This document shows, one piece after another, positions 17,861 to 27,271 of a stretch of DNA of 64,000 nucleotides. A program made the position numbers and the translations under genes. Source of the stretch: Rouxiella sp. WC2420 (lineage in GTDB: Bacteria > Pseudomonadota > Gammaproteobacteria > Enterobacterales > Enterobacteriaceae); the NCBI RefSeq assembly GCF_041200025.1, contig NZ_CP165628.1, forward strand, positions 2,976,001 to 3,040,000. The letters run 5' to 3'. The notes beneath the pieces are model-generated. The model made no database searches and was not told where the DNA came from. It was given only the letters and a program-made list of their open reading frames with translations. Every line of letters starts with the position of its first letter. Positions within the stretch are counted from its first letter, which is position 1.

Positions 17861-19558
17861 CTATGCGGCGTTCTGTCGATCGGCAGATTTCGGTTTACTT
17901 GCCTCTTCACGAAGTTCGCGGCGCAGAATTTTACCAACGTTTGATTTCGGCAATTCGTCGCGGAACTCGACAATTTTCGGCATCTTATAACCCGTAAGAT
18001 TGTGTCGGCAGTGGTCAAGCAACTCTTCGGCGGTTAATGACGGGTCACGCCTTACCACGCAAATTTTGACCTTCTCGCCCGTAGACTGGCTTGGCACACC
18101 GATGGCTGCAACTTCCAGCACTTTCGGATGCTGCGAGACAACTTCTTCAATTTCATTGGGATAGACGTTGAATCCTGAGACCAGAATCATATCTTTTTTT
18201 CGATCTACGATGTGTAAGAAACCGTCGTTGTCCACTGTAGCGATATCCCCCGTCGAGAGCCAGCCATCTTTTAATACTTCATCGGTGGCTTCGGGACGCT
18301 GCCAGTAACCCAACATAACCTGGGGGCCTTTAACCAGCAGTTCCCCTGCCTCGCCGTCGGCGACATCAACTCCGTTTTCATCAACTAAACGAACGTCGGT
18401 AGAAGGAACCGGTAAACCAATGCTGCCGCTGTAACGTTTGAGATCGTAAGGATTGCCAGTCACCAAAGGTGCGCATTCGGTCAAGCCATAACCTTCAAGC
18501 AAATGCAGTCCGGTAAGCTGCTGCCAGCGTTCGGCAACGGATTTCTGTACCGCTGCCCCGCCGCCGACCGAGAGTCGCAAATGCGAGAAGTCGAGCTTTT
18601 TAAAATCGTCATTATTAAGCAAGGCGTTAAACAAGGTATTTACCCCGCTTATTGCCGTGAACGGATAGTGCGCCAATTCTTTTACCAGCCCTTGAATATC
18701 TCGCGGATTGGTGATCAGCAAACTTTTCCCACCTAATTCTATAAAGAACATACAGTTAATAGTTAAAGCAAAAATATGGTATAGCGGCAAAGCGGTGACC
18801 ACCACTTCCTGACCGGGACGCAGCAAAGGTCCGTAAGCCGCCTTGGCCTGCTCAAGATTGGCCTGCATATTGCGGTGCGTCAACATCGCCCCCTTTGCTA
18901 CGCCCGTCGTGCCGCCGGTATATTGCAGGAAGGCGAGATCGTCGTTAATCACCTCAGGCTTGCTGTATTGCATGCGCTGGCCTTGATGAATAACCGTGCG
19001 GAATGAAATGGCATTGGGAAGATCGTATTTTGGCACCAACCGCTTGATATATTTGACTACGAAATTGACTAGCGTGCCCTTGGCCGGAGAAAGCTGATCG
19101 CCCATCTGAGTGAGGATCACATGTTTAATCTGGGTATTGAAAACTACTTTTTCCAGCGTATGGGCAAAATTGGAGACGATAACGATAGCGGCCGCACCAC
19201 TGTCATTGAGTTGATGCTCCAGTTCACGCGGAGTATAGAGTGGATTAACATTTACCACGACCATCCCGGCTCGAAGGACCCCGAACAGTGCGATGGGGTA
19301 CTGCAGTAAATTGGGCATCATTAACGCAACGCGATCGCCCTTCTTCAAACCAAGTCCCGACTGTAGGTAGGCAGCAAAAGCCCGGCTGCGTTCCTCCAGC
19401 TGACGATAGGTCATCACTTCACCCATATTGATAAAGGCGGGGATATCAGCATAGCGCAGCGTGGCGTTTTCGAACATCTCGACCAGCGAGCTGTAGCGAT
19501 CAGGGTCGATGTTCTCGGGAACATCTGCGGGGTAACGTTTTAGCCAGACCTTTTCCAA
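17861..19558 (-). CDS. fadD: Long-chain fatty acid-CoA ligase
   Basis: Activates imported long-chain fatty acids to acyl-CoA with ATP for beta-oxidation; acts at the inner face of the membrane. The AMP-binding motif is [18 protein letters not shown]; also visible are the [10 protein letters not shown] motif, the [13 protein letters not shown] hinge region and the catalytic Lys near the end in [12 protein letters not shown]. The start is taken as TTG at 19558 (AGGAG seven bases upstream), giving 565 residues that begin with [13 protein letters not shown] after the initiator. E. coli fadD also starts with TTG at this point, and the upstream ATG at 19585 has no ribosome site. A FadR operator lies upstream. 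Confidence 0.97.
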   Translation of the reverse strand: MEKVWLKRYPADVPENIDPDRYSSLVEMFENATLRYADIPAFINMGEVMTYRQLEERSRAFAAYLQSGLGLKKGDRVALMMPNLLQYPIALFGVLRAGMVVVNVNPLYTPRELEHQLNDSGAAAIVIVSNFAHTLEKVVFNTQIKHVILTQMGDQLSPAKGTLVNFVVKYIKRLVPKYDLPNAISFRTVIHQGQRMQYSKPEVINDDLAFLQYTGGTTGVAKGAMLTHRNMQANLEQAKAAYGPLLRPGQEVVVTALPLYHIFALTINCMFFIELGGKSLLITNPRDIQGLVKELAHYPFTAISGVNTLFNALLNNDDFKKLDFSHLRLSVGGGAAVQKSVAERWQQLTGLHLLEGYGLTECAPLVTGNPYDLKRYSGSIGLPVPSTDVRLVDENGVDVADGEAGELLVKGPQVMLGYWQRPEATDEVLKDGWLSTGDIATVDNDGFLHIVDRKKDMILVSGFNVYPNEIEEVVSQHPKVLEVAAIGVPSQSTGEKVKICVVRRDPSLTAEELLDHCRHNLTGYKMPKIVEFRDELPKSNVGKILRRELREEASKPKSADRQNAA

Positions 19559-19630
19559 GGAATTACTCCTGATATCTTTATCCAATGCGCTCTCAATGGC
19601 ACATTATTACCATGCAATTAACAATATTTT

Positions 19631-19647
19631 AACTCATCTTACCAGAC
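19631..19647 (-). promoter_or_regulatory. FadR operator upstream of fadD
   Basis: Read on the minus strand, GTCTGGTAAGATGAGTT is nearly the E. coli fadD FadR site AGCTGGTATGATGAGTT. It sits 73 bases upstream of the TTG start, where FadR would repress without long-chain acyl-CoA. Confidence 0.75.
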
Positions 19648-20154
19648 GAGATTCAAACAATGTTTAGGTTGAGAGCCGCGTCACTAATTTTAAATCCCAA
19701 CCCTGTTTACTCATTAGTAAAGCACGTTAATCCGAATGGGACAAAGTTCGATAAATCATTAGGTTACTCAAGTATAGCGGCTAAGAGTGATTGATTCCAT
19801 GTGTCCGCGGTATTATTGGGGCTGTGGCATCAGCAAAACTCGCTGTTAACGCTATATGCTGAAAAACTCTTCTGCGGGCAGTTAAATATCCAGTAAGTTT
19901 ATACTTGGGTAATTTTCCTGAAACTTTAACTCATAACTTAATAGCTTTAACCAAATCAGTTAATCGAAAAGCTAATAAATTAATCACCGTCGAAAAAACA
20001 CTGCAGTGTAATTTTAATTTATTTAACAAAAATATTATTTGGGGCATTACAGTTTAATTACTGATACAGTCTTTTCGGGTGCTCGGATCTTTTTATTCCG
20101 AGTTATCTTTTTCGATTAGGATTTTTTATTTGAAGGAGAGTATACAAGGGATAA
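19648..20154. other. AT-rich gene-free stretch between fadD and the hok locus
   Basis: About 500 bases with no supported gene. It should contain the remaining fadD promoter elements on the left and the promoter of the hok mRNA on the right, whose long leader is typical of hok loci. No repeat or RNA gene was recognised. Confidence 0.4.
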
Positions 20155-20211
20155 AAAGAGAAAAGCCCCTGATTAGATAATCTTAACCAGGAGCCGCTCT
20201 TTATGCCCAGA
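20155..20211 (-). ncRNA. sok: Sok-like antisense RNA of the hok locus
   Basis: The minus strand has a promoter with -35 TTGCGT (20246-20241), a 17-base spacer and -10 TACCTT (20223-20218), placing the start near 20211. About 20 bases later comes a long G:U-containing stem (GGCTCCTGGTTAAG against CTAATCAGGGGC) ending in TTTTCTC, a terminator. The resulting RNA of roughly 55 bases matches Sok RNAs in size and layout. It is complementary to the leader just upstream of the hok start and of an in-frame upstream ATG at 20203, as expected for translational silencing. The ends are inferred, not mapped. Confidence 0.65.
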
Positions 20212-20259
20212 AACATAAAGGTAGCGCCTCATTTGCTTAAACGCAAGGGAAAACACGCT

Positions 20260-20415
20260 ATGAACTCACTAATGCTTTTTATTGCCGGTCTGATAGTTAT
20301 TTGTGTAACGCTATTGTCGTTTACATGGATGACCAGAGATTCACTGTGTGAAATTCGCTTCAGCGACGGAATAAAGGAGGTAGTGGCTTTAATGGCCTGT
20401 GAAACCACGAGGTAA
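20260..20415 (+). CDS. hok: Hok/Gef-family type I toxin, small membrane protein
   Basis: A 51-residue protein with one membrane helix (LFIAGLIVICVTLLSFTWM) and the Hok signature TRDSLCEIRFSDGIKEVVAL, close to the E. coli Hok pattern TRKSLCEIRYRDGxxEVAA. Hok proteins damage the inner membrane when their antisense RNA decays. The start at 20260 has AAGGGA upstream and gives the standard Hok length. A second ATG at 20203, with AGGAG upstream, extends the same frame by 19 residues. In classical loci the leader peptide mok overlaps in another frame, so this in-frame arrangement is unusual. The reading frame appears intact. Confidence 0.85.
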   Translation: MNSLMLFIAGLIVICVTLLSFTWMTRDSLCEIRFSDGIKEVVALMACETTR

Positions 20416-20420
20416 TACAA

Positions 20421-20454
20421 CTGGCGGCGTACATGAGTTCGCCGCCAGGTTTTC
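20421..20454 (+). terminator. Hairpin after hok
   Basis: Perfect nine-base stem CTGGCGGCG/CGCCGCCAG followed by GTTTTC, six bases after the hok stop. It may also be part of the stabilising 3' structure of hok mRNA. Confidence 0.6.
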
Positions 20455-20488
20455 AGGTAGAGATCCCACAGCACCCGTTTACTCCTTA

Positions 20489-20515
20489 AGCCAGCCTTAG
20501 CGCTGGCTTTTTTTT
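20489..20515 (+). terminator. Strong rho-independent terminator downstream of hok
   Basis: AGCCAGC/GCTGGCT stem with a six-base loop followed by eight T residues; the strongest transcription stop of the hok locus. Confidence 0.85.
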
Positions 20516-20723
20516 ATAAATCACTGACTATTTATTAATAATTAAAATGACAAAATTTATGATATTTATTTGGTGAATAATAACCAGACATCAATAAAAA
20601 GGCGGCACAGAGCCGCCAGTTAGCATCAATGAAACGTCAATTATTTTGTTGCGTGTATTACGTCTAAAAACCACTTGAGAAAATGCCGTGCTGTTTATTA
20701 GTTATTCCGTTAACTCCGATCAG

Positions 20724-20993
20724 TTAATGCCCCACCAGACCATAGGGAATAGAGGAATCGCTTTGAATATAATCCACCCACGACTGGATATTTTCGATCA
20801 TTATCCTTGCCGTGTTGATATCTAACGTCACGATAATATCTTTTGCAGATGGGAGAGTATCCCCTTCCTCCAGACAATACTCAAAGTGAAGACCAAAAAA
20901 ATAGTCCATTTTATTTTTTATATCGTCTGGAGTAATACTTACTGTGCTCCAGGATGTTGGCAGCATCATGTCTTTGATTGGATAATTATTCAT
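20724..20993 (-). CDS. Small uncharacterised protein
   Basis: An 89-residue soluble, acidic protein that I do not recognise. The ATG at 20993 has AGGAA eight bases upstream and is preferred over a GTG two codons earlier. The sequence has no signal peptide or membrane segment. It includes SWSTVSITPDDIKNKMDYFF and a helical region DINTARIMIENIQSWVDYI. It is isolated between the hok locus and the Slp lipoproteins, in a spot where E. coli has nothing between fadD and yeaY, so it is part of the same insertion as hok or an independent accessory gene. Confidence 0.6.
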   Translation of the reverse strand: MNNYPIKDMMLPTSWSTVSITPDDIKNKMDYFFGLHFEYCLEEGDTLPSAKDIIVTLDINTARIMIENIQSWVDYIQSDSSIPYGLVGH

Positions 20994-21147
20994 ATTCACG
21001 TTCCTGTGATTGGGGAGTTAATAACCTGCGTTCACATCCAGAGTTGCAGGGTCTCTCACAGTATTACAGAAAATCCACATGAAACGTCAAGTACTGATAG
21101 GTTGTTAATTAAAGCTTGATGGAGGTCAAATTAATTTGCGTTTGAAA

Positions 21148-21167
21148 TGGCGGGAAAAATCCCGCCA
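21148..21167 (-). terminator. Terminator of the first Slp gene
   Basis: Perfect eight-base stem TGGCGGGA/TCCCGCCA with an AAAA loop on the plus strand (TTTT on the minus), followed on the minus strand by TTTC; 44 bases past the stop. Confidence 0.6.
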
Positions 21168-21210
21168 GATAAAAACTTCGACACTCGCCAATTATTTTAG
21201 CGGTGGTTAA

Positions 21211-21804
21211 TTATTCTGTCACGACGGTCTGCACGCGTGCCGGCCCGAAGTCATAGGCTCCCCATGCAGGGCCAAATCCCGGGCCCCAGGGACCACCGTA
21301 CCCCCAACCCCAAGGACCTACAGGTTGTACAGGCATCGCCACCTCAGTAACTTCTCGCCAGCGTTTATAGCTATTCATATTCACTGTGACATAACGGTAA
21401 GAAGCCTGACCCACGGCACCGTTTTCAGAACCCGTAATTGGCCCTACCACGGTGATTAGCTGGTTTTTAAAATCAATCGGGTCCAGGAATCCATTGTAAT
21501 AAGCTGCAAACCGACCCAAAGTTGGCTGGCCGAGAATAGGGCGAGCTCCCGAGTCCAATGTCATCGCGGCAATTTCAAGTCGGGTTTTATTATTCTCGTT
21601 AATGACAGAGACGACACGACCGCCGAAACGCGCTTCCTGTCCGACATAAATTTGCGGAGCACCCTGCACCGCTGCCAAATTCATTTGTGGCGTTGCCGTG
21701 GATCCACGAATTGAATCTGGAACAGTGACACAGCCGGAAAGCAGCAACGCACAGAAACTGGTTGCTAATACCCATCCCTTTTTACCTTTAGAGATTTTAC
21801 GCAT
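21211..21804 (-). CDS. Slp/YeaY-family outer-membrane lipoprotein (downstream copy)
   Basis: A 197-residue lipoprotein. The signal sequence has a basic start ([10 protein letters not shown]), a hydrophobic core and the lipobox LLSGC with the lipidated Cys at about 25. The body has Slp-family features: [24 protein letters not shown], and a conserved Tyr-rich strand [14 protein letters not shown]. Residue +2 after the Cys is Val, not Asp, so outer-membrane sorting is expected. The E. coli relatives Slp and YeaY are starvation or sigma-E-linked outer-membrane proteins of unknown biochemical role. The C-terminus carries a Gly/Trp/Pro-rich tail ([20 protein letters not shown]). It follows the larger paralogue by 193 bases, evidently a tandem duplication. 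Confidence 0.88.
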   Translation of the reverse strand: MRKISKGKKGWVLATSFCALLLSGCVTVPDSIRGSTATPQMNLAAVQGAPQIYVGQEARFGGRVVSVINENNKTRLEIAAMTLDSGARPILGQPTLGRFAAYYNGFLDPIDFKNQLITVVGPITGSENGAVGQASYRYVTVNMNSYKRWREVTEVAMPVQPVGPWGWGYGGPWGPGFGPAWGAYDFGPARVQTVVTE

Positions 21805-21997
21805 GGTAATTACCTCTGGATATATTAATTATTTCGACAACGAATTGATGCACAAGTTGCTGGTATAAATCTGCTGCAAAACACTTTAAAGGCATTGATC
21901 GTGTAATAACTTCAGGTACAAAACCTGGCGCAATTTCTGGAACATCCAGTGAGCAGCGACAGAAACGCCCACTGTTAAATACTATTCAAGGAGCCGG

Positions 21998-22891
21998 CTA
22001 TTTCTTTAGTGTCGGCGGCCGATACGGAGGAGGAGCACTATGCATATGTGGCGCTTCATGTGGCGCAGGATTGCTGTGCATTTGCGGCATTGCATGCGGC
22101 ACAGGAGTAATGTGCATCGGCGGCATCTCACGCGGCGTAGGCCTGCTACCTGGATTATCATGGGGCGTTTTTCCACCTTGCACTGGCAGTGTTCCATGCT
22201 GCCAGTTGCCATCATGCGCGTTCGGTCCCCTGTGCTGCCAGCCTCCATTGTGCTCAGGCGGCGCAACGGGATGCGATGAATTAATCCATAATGGGCGCTT
22301 TAAATCGCGCTGCTGCGGGACCACTCTTTCGCCATGCCAACCTCTTGCCGCCGGGGAATCATTAAACTCTTCGGCTATGAAGGTTTGCGACTCGTCGTAG
22401 ACCTCTTGTCTGGCCGTATCATTATCCATCGTCGCCTGGCCCCAGTTTTTTAAACCGTTAACTCTGACTTGAATATAGCGATAAGTGGTCTGGTTTCTTA
22501 CCACATCCTGATAACCAATAACCGGTCCGATTACGGTGACAGCGGCACCTTTATAAGCCTCGGGATTTAGAAAACCCGCGCAGTACGCGAGCACTATTCC
22601 CTGATAATGAGCATTCAGATCAGGCTGACCTAGACCATCAAGCGGAGATACGGCTAACAGAAGCTGAGTTGTATTACTCTTGGCATCATAAACCGCAGAC
22701 TCTACAAGGCCGCCAAAACGGACCTCTTGCCCTTGATATACTTGTGGATTACGTTCAACCAGCGCAAAGTTTTGCTGTGGATTCGGCGTAGTGCCGCGAA
22801 TCGATTGCGGCATAACGCATCCTGAAAGCAGCAACACGCAAAAACCTGCAGCTAAAGCGAGTCCTGATTTTGTTTTGGAGACCTTAGGCAT
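21998..22891 (-). CDS. Slp/YeaY-family lipoprotein with long His/Met/Pro-rich tail
   Basis: A 297-residue lipoprotein, about 100 residues longer than usual Slp/YeaY proteins. The lipobox is LLLSGC. The Slp domain covers about residues 25-165 (MPQSIRG, QVYQGQEVRFGG, YRYIQVRVNGLKNW). The rest is low-complexity and rich in His, Pro, Gly, Asn and Met, ending in a repeat of about 11 residues with MH steps (PMHITPVPHAM, PQMHSNPAPHE, PHMHSAPPPYR). Such tails often bind copper, nickel or zinc. The ATG at 22891 has AAGG eight bases upstream and is preferred over one two codons earlier. It occupies the yeaY position between fadD and tsaB. Confidence 0.85.
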   Translation of the reverse strand: MPKVSKTKSGLALAAGFCVLLLSGCVMPQSIRGTTPNPQQNFALVERNPQVYQGQEVRFGGLVESAVYDAKSNTTQLLLAVSPLDGLGQPDLNAHYQGIVLAYCAGFLNPEAYKGAAVTVIGPVIGYQDVVRNQTTYRYIQVRVNGLKNWGQATMDNDTARQEVYDESQTFIAEEFNDSPAARGWHGERVVPQQRDLKRPLWINSSHPVAPPEHNGGWQHRGPNAHDGNWQHGTLPVQGGKTPHDNPGSRPTPREMPPMHITPVPHAMPQMHSNPAPHEAPHMHSAPPPYRPPTLKK

Positions 22892-22952
22892 GCTCATTAC
22901 CTTGAATATAGTATTTCTTTTAGCAACCAGAGGAGCGTTAAGTCACAAAGGC

Positions 22953-23669
22953 TTAACGACCAGGAAGTTTTTTCCAGGTAACTTCATTACGCAAGTAGGT
23001 CGGCTCGGCCTGCTCGGCCCGAACCCTAACGCCACGCTCCCAGGCAGCCAATGCAAGAGGCAGCATATCTTCGGCATGCGGCAACAAGATATTACCCGAC
23101 ACAAGTTCAGCAGCCGTTGAACCTAATAACTGTGGATAGGTTTGCCAACCTGTGCCCACAGTGGCCCAACGACCTTCATAAGTGGCTTCTCGCTCGACTA
23201 ACTGCTCAGGTTTAATGACTACCTCAGTAGCTTCTCCGGCCCAGACACCTTCTGACTCGCGGGTAAATTGGCCCCAGTAGACCTCACCCATACGGGCATC
23301 GATAGCGGCTAAAACACGCTCGGCACCGGTCTCGCGATAAGCTCCCTGCGCCATGGTTTGCAGAGTAGAAATAGGCAGCAATGGTAGTTCGGCACCAAAA
23401 GCCAGACCTTGTGCAATACCAATGCCGATACGCACGCCAGTAAAGCTGCCCGGACCGCGACCAAACGCCAGCGCATCAAGCTGATTAAGCGCCAAGCCAG
23501 CTTGCGCCAGAATTTGCTCGACCATAGGAAGAATGCGTTGTGTGTGCTCACGAGCGCAGAGCTCAAAATAAGCCAGCGTCTCACCAGCTTTATCCGATGA
23601 AGCAGTGTTGTATAGCGCAACCGAACAGGCTTCTGTCGCCGTATCAATTGCTAAAATTCGCGTGGACAT
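22953..23669 (-). CDS. tsaB: tRNA threonylcarbamoyladenosine biosynthesis protein TsaB
   Basis: A 238-residue ASKHA-fold protein that, with TsaD and TsaE, transfers threonylcarbamoyl to A37 of ANN-decoding tRNAs. Visible features: [16 protein letters not shown] at the start, the helix containing [15 protein letters not shown], and the signature [23 protein letters not shown]. Length and position next to yoaA match E. coli TsaB (YeaZ, 231 residues). GAGG lies six bases before the ATG. Essential in E. coli and presumably here. Confidence 0.97.
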   Translation of the reverse strand: MSTRILAIDTATEACSVALYNTASSDKAGETLAYFELCAREHTQRILPMVEQILAQAGLALNQLDALAFGRGPGSFTGVRIGIGIAQGLAFGAELPLLPISTLQTMAQGAYRETGAERVLAAIDARMGEVYWGQFTRESEGVWAGEATEVVIKPEQLVEREATYEGRWATVGTGWQTYPQLLGSTAAELVSGNILLPHAEDMLPLALAAWERGVRVRAEQAEPTYLRNEVTWKKLPGR

Positions 23670-23731
23670 GCCAAACCTCAGGCGGGATAAAAATAGAAAT
23701 TGTGTTTATAGGGCGATGATAGCATAAGCAA

Positions 23732-25633
23732 TTAGTTCTTTTGTAAAAACTGAATTGCCTGATCGAGCGAGCGCGTGCGCGGTGTCGGCGGTAAGCTATT
23801 GATAAATAACTCCCCGTAGGGACGCATCACCAGCCGGTTATCACAGATAACCATCACACCGCGATCGTCGGTATCACGGATTAAGCGGCCAACGCCCTGT
23901 TTCAGGGTAATCACTGCGTCGGGAAGTTGCACCTCATTGAACGGATCGCCGCCGCGCAGACGGCAGTCTTCAATTCGAGCCTTAAGCAGCGGGTCATCAG
24001 GGGAGGTAAACGGCAGTTTATCGATGATAACCAGCGACAGCGCCTCCCCGCGAACGTCGACCCCTTCCCAGAAACTGCTGGTCGCGACCAACAGCGCATT
24101 ACCGGCCTCGACAAACTGGCTAAGCAGCTGGCCTTTGCTGGTCTCACCCTGCACCAGCACCGGCAGAGTCATGCTGGCTCGAAACTCTTCGGCCAGTTCG
24201 CGCATCATCTGATGTGAGGTACAAAGGAAGAAACAGCGCCCCTTGTTAGCTTCAATCAGCGGGCGCAACATGCGCGCCAATTGCCGTGAGCCACCCCGTT
24301 CATTAGGTGAAGGCAAATAGCGTGGCACGCAAAGCAGCGCCTGATTGGCATAGTCAAACGGACTCGCCAGCAGCAGCGTTTTCGCACCGTCCAGGCCTAA
24401 ACGAAGAGTAAAATGCTCGAGTTTTTCATTTACAGACAACGTTGCCGAGGTAAACACCCAGGCGCCGGGTTTGTCTTGCATCAGCTCGCGGAATTTATCC
24501 GTCACCGACAGCGGCGTCAGCGCCAGAACGAAATGCCGTGAATTGCATTCATACCAGTAGCTGTAGCCCGGCACGTTGACATCTTTGAGGCGTTTTAGGC
24601 GATTGCGGTAAAGCGTGGCTCGTTCAAACGCCGCATCGAGCAGCGCGGAGCGGCCCAGCGAAAGTTTCATGACGTCGTAACAAAGCTCCAGCGCATCATC
24701 AAGCAACAGCAGCGCGCGTTGAATGCTGCTATCAGCCAGCACGTCACGAAGATTGCCACGGTAACCCGGTTCTCCCAAAGCCAGACGAAAATCCTGTGCG
24801 CTTTGGCTCAGGCGGTCAGCGCTCTTTTGCAACTGAGCGGAATCACGAACTTCTGTGCGGTAGGCAATGGTGATGTCTTTCGACAGGTCCAGCAATTGGC
24901 GACTGGACAGCTGCTGCCCGAAATATTGGCTGGCGATATCGGGGATCTGATGCGCTTCATCGAAAATCATCACGTCAGCCGTTGGGATTAACTCACCAAA
25001 GCCGCTTTCCTTGACCACCATATCGGCCATAAACAGGTGATGATTAACCACCACGACGTCGGCGTCCATCGCTTTGCGACGGGCCTTCACCACAAAACAC
25101 TCTTTATACATCGGGCAATCGCTGCCCAGACAGTTGTCGTTGGTGCTGGTGACCAGCGGCCAGACATAGCTGTCTTCAGCCACGACGTTGCAGGTGCTGA
25201 TATCACCTTCTTCCGTTTTAGCCGACCAACTGCGTAAATGTGCGAGGTCACTCAGTGATTGGCTAGCCAGTTCCCCGCCGGCCATTGACTGCTGATCGAG
25301 ACGTTCTAGACACAGATAGTTGGAGCGGCCTTTCAGCAATGCCAACTTACCCTTGAATTTCAATGCGCTGGCTACTTTTGGCAAGTCACGGGAATACAGC
25401 TGATCCTGCAGGGCCTTGGAGCCGGTCGAAATGATCACTTTTTTACCGGATCGCAGCGCGGGTGCGAGATAGGCATAGGTTTTGCCCGTTCCCGTTCCCG
25501 CTTCGACCACCAGACCTTGCTTGTTTTGAATCGCCAGAGCAACGGCGTTCGCCATCAGACGCTGTGGTTCACGGGGTTTGAAACCCTCAATTTTCTGCGC
25601 CAGTGCGCCGTCTGTTGCGAAATCGTCTATCAC
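23732..25633 (-). CDS. yoaA: ATP-dependent DNA helicase YoaA (XPD/DinG family)
   Basis: A 633-residue superfamily 2 iron-sulfur helicase linked to replication repair. Motifs: Walker A EAGTGTGKT (about residue 45), DEAH box in IFDEAHQIPDIASQ, a four-Cys cluster site (first Cys in RSNYLCLERL, then the region ending CLGSDCPMYKEC), motif III FTSATLS, and motif VI VGRLIRDTDDRG. In E. coli YoaA works with HolC at stalled forks. The start is GTG at 25633. It keeps the E. coli order between tsaB and the divergent yoaB. Confidence 0.96.
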   Translation of the reverse strand: MIDDFATDGALAQKIEGFKPREPQRLMANAVALAIQNKQGLVVEAGTGTGKTYAYLAPALRSGKKVIISTGSKALQDQLYSRDLPKVASALKFKGKLALLKGRSNYLCLERLDQQSMAGGELASQSLSDLAHLRSWSAKTEEGDISTCNVVAEDSYVWPLVTSTNDNCLGSDCPMYKECFVVKARRKAMDADVVVVNHHLFMADMVVKESGFGELIPTADVMIFDEAHQIPDIASQYFGQQLSSRQLLDLSKDITIAYRTEVRDSAQLQKSADRLSQSAQDFRLALGEPGYRGNLRDVLADSSIQRALLLLDDALELCYDVMKLSLGRSALLDAAFERATLYRNRLKRLKDVNVPGYSYWYECNSRHFVLALTPLSVTDKFRELMQDKPGAWVFTSATLSVNEKLEHFTLRLGLDGAKTLLLASPFDYANQALLCVPRYLPSPNERGGSRQLARMLRPLIEANKGRCFFLCTSHQMMRELAEEFRASMTLPVLVQGETSKGQLLSQFVEAGNALLVATSSFWEGVDVRGEALSLVIIDKLPFTSPDDPLLKARIEDCRLRGGDPFNEVQLPDAVITLKQGVGRLIRDTDDRGVMVICDNRLVMRPYGELFINSLPPTPRTRSLDQAIQFLQKN

Positions 25634-25776
25634 GCTAAACCTACAGTAGTTAAATCAGCGCTGATTATGCCAATCCTTGACCTCCTGTACCACCACCATC
25701 TGTAAGTCCATTGCCGTCCAATGATGTGCTACTCTATTGCCCATCAATAAAACAGCGACTTTCAGGAGTACTCTTC

Positions 25777-26121
25777 ATGTCAATTCAACGCATTAGACCC
25801 GAACCCCGCATGTCAGATATCGTCGTCCATAACGGTATCGTTTATTACACCAGCGTGCCGGAAAATCTGGATGCCAACGCTAAAGATCAAACCGCCGAGA
25901 CTTTGGCAATTATTGATGCCGCTTTAGTCGAAGTGGGCTCACACAAAAGTAAAATTCTTGATGCAACCATTTTCCTGGTCGACGGTAATGATTTTGCCGC
26001 CATGAACGAAGCCTGGGATGCATGGGTTTCACCGGGCAATGCGCCAGTGCGCTGCACCGTGCAGGCGAAGCTGATGAATCCGAAATATAAAGTTGAAATC
26101 AAAGTTATTGCGGCGATTTAA
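25777..26121 (+). CDS. yoaB: RidA-family protein YoaB
   Basis: A 114-residue protein of the YjgF/YER057c/UK114 family, which hydrolyses reactive enamine or imine intermediates in its better-studied members. The conserved catalytic-type Arg is in NAPVRCTVQAKL, and the family strand SDIVVHNGIVYYTS is present near the start. The ATG at 25777 has AGGAG eight bases upstream; the longer frame from 25711 lacks that support. It is divergent from yoaA as in E. coli. Confidence 0.93.
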   Translation: MSIQRIRPEPRMSDIVVHNGIVYYTSVPENLDANAKDQTAETLAIIDAALVEVGSHKSKILDATIFLVDGNDFAAMNEAWDAWVSPGNAPVRCTVQAKLMNPKYKVEIKVIAAI

Positions 26122-26130
26122 GCTATAACA

Positions 26131-26164
26131 TTTAAGGCATAGTTAAATAGCACTATGCCTTAAA
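26131..26164. terminator. Bidirectional hairpin between yoaB and the convergent orphan gene
   Basis: Perfect 12-base stem TTTAAGGCATAG/CTATGCCTTAAA with a ten-base loop. AT-rich on both sides; likely serves both convergent genes. Confidence 0.6.
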
Positions 26165-26233
26165 TATTAACTATATAGATTGGGAAATTATTTTTTAAAT
26201 CATTAAATGCAGAGTATTAAATATTTTCGGCGA

Positions 26234-27271
26234 TCAGGCCCATCGAGCTTTATACACTTGCCCGCCAGCGTCAAAGTCATATCTAACACCATCTTTAACA
26301 ATGCAAAATGTATTAGTACTAGTGTGATCGCTCGTCGTTTGGGTATAAAGAATAAGTCCATCCTTACAGCTTAGACACTTGAGATTCGTTGCAGAACCAT
26401 GTTCTGCACTCGGTATTTTATTATTCTTCGGTGTTTTTTTCTCATTTTCTGCCATTAACTTATGATTTGATACGGTAGTTACTTTCCCATTCTTCCTAAG
26501 GTCAAAGGCTAACACCTGCGATTCTGTAGTAATCCATAAAGTATTTTTGTCTGGCCGAGCAATATCATGTGGTCCTTCCCAATATTCAGGCTGATCCATA
26601 TACTCCAGATTGTCTGGACTATCTACTAGGATAATATCTTCAGCAGGGTGATGATTAATATCGCCATCTTCCGAAGGAAAGTATTTTTTTAATAAACACT
26701 TTCCACTTTTGGCATCGTCACCAACCTGAGGTGTATCACGCCCCACAACCCACAGAAAACCGCCTCCAGGGCCATCTCCCTGATCGATCCACATACATGC
26801 GTGGCTAGCAATAAAATTACATTTTATATATTTTTCTTCCTGTTTAGCCTGCATACCAATATATAACATACTCACGTTCTTTTCATCTTTTTTATCCGAG
26901 GGAGCAGTCACCATAATACTGCCTTTTCCTGTAGGGCTATCTACATAGGTTGCCGAATGAATCCCTCCCGTTAAATCACTTAATGATTTGCCAATTTCAT
27001 TCCAATAAGTCAACCCTGTCTTATAATTAATTGCAAGTAAATGAGGGGCTTTTCGCGTTCGTGTAACGAGAACAGTATCAACTCCATTTATATTTACTCT
27101 TTTTGCATCTGTATATGAACTTTTAAGACTGGCATCTCCATCACGTGGCTGCCAAACAATACTCGTAGTAGTTTTTCCACTTTTATCTACCATGGGTCTC
27201 ATAATGTAGGGTGCTTGATTATCGACTGCAACAAGTACATCAGGAAAAATAATTTCTTTTGATTCGGACAT
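26234..27271 (-). CDS. Uncharacterised 345-residue protein, probably beta-propeller-like
   Basis: Not recognised with confidence. No signal peptide or membrane segment is visible. Repeated short strand patterns suggest a propeller-type fold: LLAINYKTGLTYWNEIGK, DNLEYMDQPEYWEGPHD, TLWITTESQVLAFDLRKNGK. It has several Cys (KCNFIASHACMW, LKCLSCKDG) and a loop HHPAEDIILVD. Codon use is AT-rich compared with neighbouring core genes, and the gene lies at the edge of a non-coding, AT-rich stretch, both signs of transfer. It is alone, with no obvious partner, between the conserved yoaB and eda blocks. Confidence 0.6.
   Translation of the reverse strand: MSESKEIIFPDVLVAVDNQAPYIMRPMVDKSGKTTTSIVWQPRDGDASLKSSYTDAKRVNINGVDTVLVTRTRKAPHLLAINYKTGLTYWNEIGKSLSDLTGGIHSATYVDSPTGKGSIMVTAPSDKKDEKNVSMLYIGMQAKQEEKYIKCNFIASHACMWIDQGDGPGGGFLWVVGRDTPQVGDDAKSGKCLLKKYFPSEDGDINHHPAEDIILVDSPDNLEYMDQPEYWEGPHDIARPDKNTLWITTESQVLAFDLRKNGKVTTVSNHKLMAENEKKTPKNNKIPSAEHGSATNLKCLSCKDGLILYTQTTSDHTSTNTFCIVKDGVRYDFDAGGQVYKARWA

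Noticed and set aside
21998-22280. Short tandem-like DNA repeats that might be a CRISPR or minisatellite
   Set aside because: They are the codons of the His/Met/Pro-rich tail; spacing follows the protein repeat and there are no unique spacers.
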